Shown here: positions 7,539-10,309 of the stretch, piece after piece
Layout of the letters: each line of letters opens with the position of its first letter
Position numbering within the stretch: position 1 is the stretch's first letter
Source: Monoraphidium neglectum
Taxonomy: Eukaryota > Chlorophyta > Chlorophyceae > Sphaeropleales > Selenastraceae
Direction of reading: 5' to 3'
Length of the DNA stretch: 10,309 bases
Assembly: GCF_000611645.1 (NCBI RefSeq)
Contig: NW_014011909.1
Coordinates: 2,335-12,643 of the forward strand
Notes under the pieces: model-generated
What the model saw: only the letters and a program-made list of their open reading frames with translations
Told to the model about the DNA's origin: nothing
The model's database searches: none
Program-made: the position numbers and the translations under genes

Positions 7539-9694
7539 CTGCGGCGCAGGAGGGGTGGCGTGCAAGGGGATGGGGGGCCGTCAGGGGCGTAAAGCTTGGA
7601 GCGGGGTCTGGGAGCCGGGGGCGGGGAGCGTCTGTGCCCACGGCGTGTGTGACGGCCGCTGTGAAGGTCAGCGCTTGGCGAGCCACTGGCAGCCGCCACG
7701 GGGGCGCCCGCGGCCCCAGGCCGCCATGCGTCGCGGCGCGGGCCACGCCTCTTGAGCGGTCCCCGGCGGCACTTCCCTGTCTGGCGGATGGCCCGGGGGG
7801 CGACGCTCTGCGGACGCGCGCACCTGATGCGAGCATCATCGCGAGGAAAGCGGTGAAGAGGGCGCCGACGTGCGCGGTCTGGCCCGCGAAGAGGTAGTGG
7901 ATGAAGAAGAACGCGGTGTGCAGCAGGAAGAACACGGGCTGCCAGCCCAGGTTGAGGGACGTCAGCTGCTTGCCCACGATGTCCGCAAACGTGGTGATGA
8001 GCCCTGCGGGCGGGGCGCGGCGCGGCGGCGCGGGGTTGGGCGGCAGTGCTGCGGGTTGCGGTTTGCGGTCGCCACACACAGCAGGCCGGGGCGGCCCAGG
8101 CGCGCGCTAGACTTGCGGGCGGGGTGTAGAAAGGGACCTGAGCGTATAAGCAGAGGGAAACATGACTTTCGTGTGACAGTCCAGACTCCACAGCTCTGCC
8201 GACACGCCAGTGCTGTCGGCCAACAGGCCAGTGCTGTCCGAGGGCGAAGGTTGAAGGGGCCGTCGCGTCCCAAATCAGCGCAGATCAGTCGGCTGCCGCC
8301 ACGGCGACTCACCGGTGTCGTTGAGGGCCGAGCTCATGCTGACGAGGACGGCAAACCAGGTGAGGCAGTCCCAGGCTGGGGGGTACTCAAGGCAGTCCCG
8401 CCAGCTCAGCACGCCTATGCAAAGGGGCGCGGGGGGGGGGGGGTGGGGGTTAAGGGCGGCAGGGGCTGTTGAGGCCCGAGGCGGTTGAGACAAGGTTTGC
8501 AGGAGGTTTATGCTAAGAGGGGTGTTTTGCAAAGCAGCGGCCAGAGATGTTTTCGGTGACTCGGTGGATGCAGGGCTGAGGAAGCGACGACGCCAGCTGA
8601 AACACGAGGACCAGGCCACAAACGGCCGCCCGTCGACTCAGTCCGCCCTCTTCCCACCCCTCCCCCCGTGTGCGCGCCGCACCCGTCACGAGCAGCGCGG
8701 CCAGCCCCAGCATCGCCGCCAGCACGGCGGGCACCCCCCAGGCGTCCCCCATGATCCACAGCACCACGGCGCCGCAGATGGCCGCGGTGGTGATGAGCTC
8801 GTTGCGGCTCATGGGGCCCATCTTCTTGAGGCGCTCCGACGCCTGGCCGGGAGCCTCAGGGGTCTCCTTGACCTGGTGGGCGGTTGAGGGCAGTTACGGG
8901 CGGTTATGGGAGTTGTGGGCGGTGTGCCGGCGACTTTGGACGCTTTCAGGCCGAGGCTTGAGCGGGGCTTACAGCGCTCGCGTGCGAGGCCTGGTGTGCG
9001 GCCGGGGCCCCATCCCTGGAGGGCGGCAACGTGCAGGCTAGGCGGGGGTGCGGGGCTGGCCCCACCTCTGGGGGGTACTGCTTGAAGAGCAGCAGCGGCG
9101 TGATGACCATACCCAGGACGGCCTGCAGCGCGAGCCCCATGGACCATCAAAGAAAACCGGGGGATGGGCGGGGTGGGGAGGAGGGAGGGTCAGCGCGGAT
9201 TGGCGGACGCGGGGTCACTGCCAGGCGGCGCGCAGGCCGCGCCTCTCGCGCCTGGGGCACAGTTGGCGCTGCCCACCGGCCGCCAAGGACTCCCAAGTCC
9301 GCGCGTGCGCCGTTGATTGCCACAGCAACAGGGAAGTGTGGGGCTTAAACTCGACGCGTTTAAGAGCGATGCTAATAATTAATAACGTTTCAAACCTGGG
9401 GCAGGCAGCCAATGAACCAGTTCATCCAGACGTCAGGCACAACGGCCCCCAGCTTTGCGGCCAGGTTGATGCAGAGCAGGTTCTGGGCGCCGCTGGTCAG
9501 GAAGAGGGCGCTGCTGTAGGCGCTGGTCTGATTTGCCGAGGGGTGCGCGTGGGGGGCCGGAATGTCAGGTGGAGGGGAGCAGGGCGCAAGCTTGTCGGAG
9601 GTATGCGGCAGTGCAGAGGCTAGTGCAAGCACTGTGAGAGTTGGTTTGCATGCGCACGCGTGTGGGTGGGTGCGTGCGTGGGTGCACATGTGAG

Positions 9695-9751
<57 letters not shown>

Positions 9752-10309
9752 CGCGCGCGCGCATGTGCCTGCGTTTGTGTGACGCCCAACCGGTTCCCAA
9801 GGCGAATCCGGGCAGCCCTGCTGTCACCAACAGCAAGGCGCCCAACATCTGTTCAAGCCCTCCAAACCACGACCCCCGCCGCACCTGCAGCTGGTTCTGG
9901 ATCAGGAACGCCCCGATCTTCTTGCGGCCGCCGGTCTCAGGGTCGCCGCCCAGGCCCTGCGCGGTTGCGTGCCAGCAGCGCATGTCAATCCACGCGCATG
10001 CAGTCCGGCTCAGGCGCACAAGAGCCGTTTGGGGTCGGGGCGGCGCAAGGGATGCAGGGGAGCGCCTTGTGACAAACAACCCAGATGCCTGAGGCCTCTC
10101 TTTCTGGTGGCCAACAGCTGTCGAACGCAGTTGTTGATCAAAGGCGGCCGCGCCTCGTGCAACTTCGTCTCGCACGTCCCCCTCGCCCCCCGGTCGCGAA
10201 AAGCGGCCGCGTCTACGCGCCTTTGACAGGAACTTGATGATGGGCATGAATATGCCGCCTGCCCTGGCGGTCGAGGAGGGCATCGCTGGCGACAGCAGCA
10301 GCTCTGGAA
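7321..10309 (-). CDS. DIT1: plastid dicarboxylate (2-oxoglutarate/malate) translocator, DASS family, 5' partial
   Basis: In plants DiT proteins sit in the chloroplast inner envelope and exchange 2-oxoglutarate or glutamate for malate, linking nitrogen assimilation and photorespiration to the cytosol. Exons in transcription order: 10309-10221, 9956-9885, 9527-9396, 9122-9066, 8872-8683, 8414-8313, 8003-7824, 7538-7321, giving about 345 C-terminal codons of a protein usually above 450. Motifs in order: PSSTARAGGIFMPI, DPETGGRKKIGAFLIQNQLQ, ALFLTSGAQNLLCINLA, ITPLLLFKQYPPE, VKETPEAP, KKMGPMSRNE, VTGVLSWRDCL, AWDCLTWFAVLVSM, FFIHYLFAGQTAHVGAL, YNTNLFGNITHYASGQAA and the terminal WWRFLGWC before TGA (7323-7321). 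All match plant DiT1/DiT2. Every junction is in phase; seven introns total. The transit peptide and first helices lie beyond the right edge. Whether it is the DiT1 or DiT2 type cannot be decided here. Confidence 0.93.
7824..8003 (-). other. translocator exon: FFIHYLFAGQTAHVGAL
   Basis: Acceptor gcccgcag, donor GCATCAG|gtgcgc, phase 1 on both sides, 60 codons covering the conserved FIHYLFASQTAHVGAL helix. Confidence 0.93.
8313..8414 (-). other. translocator exon: GVLSWRDCLEYPPAWD
   Basis: Acceptor ctttgcatag, donor GACACCG|gtgagt, phase 1 on both sides. It matches GVL-W-DCL-AWDTL-WFAVLI of DiT. Confidence 0.93.
8431..8443 (+). repeat. poly-G run (13 G)
   Basis: On the coding strand of the translocator this is a poly-C run 16-28 bases upstream of the acceptor at 8415, so it acts as a C-only pyrimidine tract. 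Confidence 0.9.
8683..8872 (-). other. translocator exon: VKETPEAP loop and two helices
   Basis: Acceptor cgcccaccag, donor GTGACGG|gtgcgg (ends in phase 1). It begins VKETPEAPGQASERLKKMG, the conserved cytosolic/stromal loop of DiT, followed by two hydrophobic segments. Confidence 0.93.
8878..8926 (+). repeat. decamer minisatellite, GGGCGGTTnn-like, five units
   Basis: Five units of about ten bases, each starting with GGG: units at 8878, 8888, 8898, 8908 (nine bases) and 8917. It lies in the intron just upstream (in transcript sense) of the acceptor at 8873, where it reads as a C-rich tract. Confidence 0.85.
9066..9122 (-). other. translocator exon: short 19-codon membrane exon
   Basis: Acceptor gcgctgcag, donor CCAGAG|gtgggg, phase 0. 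It reads AVLGMVITPLLLFKQYPPE, matching the PLLLYK-YPPE helix end of DiT. Confidence 0.92.
9396..9527 (-). other. translocator exon: ALFLTSGAQNLLCINLA
   Basis: Acceptor ggcaaatcag, donor CCCCAG|gtttga, phase 0, 44 codons ending WMNWFIGCLPQ. It matches the SALFLT-AQNLLCLKLA segment of DiT. Confidence 0.92.
9697..9766 (+). repeat. (GT)20 microsatellite plus (CG/TG)n
   Basis: A pure GT tract at 9697-9737 continues as alternating CG and TG steps to about 9766. It lies in translocator intron 9884-9528, where the transcript carries it as (CA)n. Confidence 0.95.
9885..9956 (-). other. translocator exon: DPETGGRKKIGAFLIQNQLQ
   Basis: Acceptor aaccgcgcag, donor CTGCAG|gtgcgg, phase 0 at both ends, 24 codons. 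It corresponds to the GDPSSRKLGSFLIQ-Q segment of plant DiT. Confidence 0.88.
10221..10309 (-). other. translocator exon (first in window): substrate-site loop
   Basis: The frame reads PELLLSPAMPSSTARAGGI, then FMPIIKFLSK. It contains the DASS S-N-T region, here Ser-Ser-Thr. The donor appears to be GC (TCAAAG|gcgcgt) rather than GT, because no GT donor keeps the frame. The exon continues off the right edge. Confidence 0.8.

Noticed and set aside
7526..8472. Long + strand frames opposite the translocator
   Set aside because: Shadows of GC-rich exons and introns of the minus-strand gene; arginine/glycine/alanine-rich with no motif.

Overview
The window looks like nuclear DNA of a green alga (Chlorophyta). 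Both recognisable genes are split by many short GT-AG introns. Exons are moderately to very GC-rich, introns carry long CT, CA and TA/TG microsatellites, and one gene encodes a plastid-type dicarboxylate translocator. TGTAA, the usual green-algal poly(A) signal, occurs downstream of both genes. The species cannot be named from sequence alone, and nothing here looks prokaryotic, viral or transposon-derived.

Left part (1 to about 4265, + strand): a GT23 (FUT8-type, core alpha-1,6) fucosyltransferase gene whose first exon(s) lie upstream of the window. Eight exons can be placed by phase-compatible splice sites and by family motifs: the cysteine-rich opening of the catalytic domain, the GGWD block, HVRRTDK, YLASDD, TFSSQV and a divergent SH3-like tail. 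The reading frame has one lesion, an in-frame TAA at 1698-1700 where human FUT8 has a tyrosine.

Middle part (about 4266 to 7320): about 3 kb between two convergent genes, with no confidently recognised gene. It holds the probable 3' untranslated regions of both genes, two possible poly(A) signals, several exon-like segments on the + strand (4892-5169, 5237-5336, 5469-5550, 6111-6249) and a CT microsatellite. Some of these may be extra 3' exons of the fucosyltransferase gene or parts of a small unrecognised gene.

Right part (7321 to the window end, - strand): the 3' eight exons (about 345 codons) of a DASS-family chloroplast 2-oxoglutarate/malate (dicarboxylate) translocator, DiT type. It runs off the right edge, so the transit peptide and first membrane helices are missing. 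Its introns hold a long CA/CG repeat, a decamer minisatellite and a poly-G run, and three of its seven introns are multiples of three with no in-frame stop.

The two genes have no evident functional link: one belongs to Golgi N-glycan processing, the other to carbon/nitrogen exchange across the plastid inner envelope.
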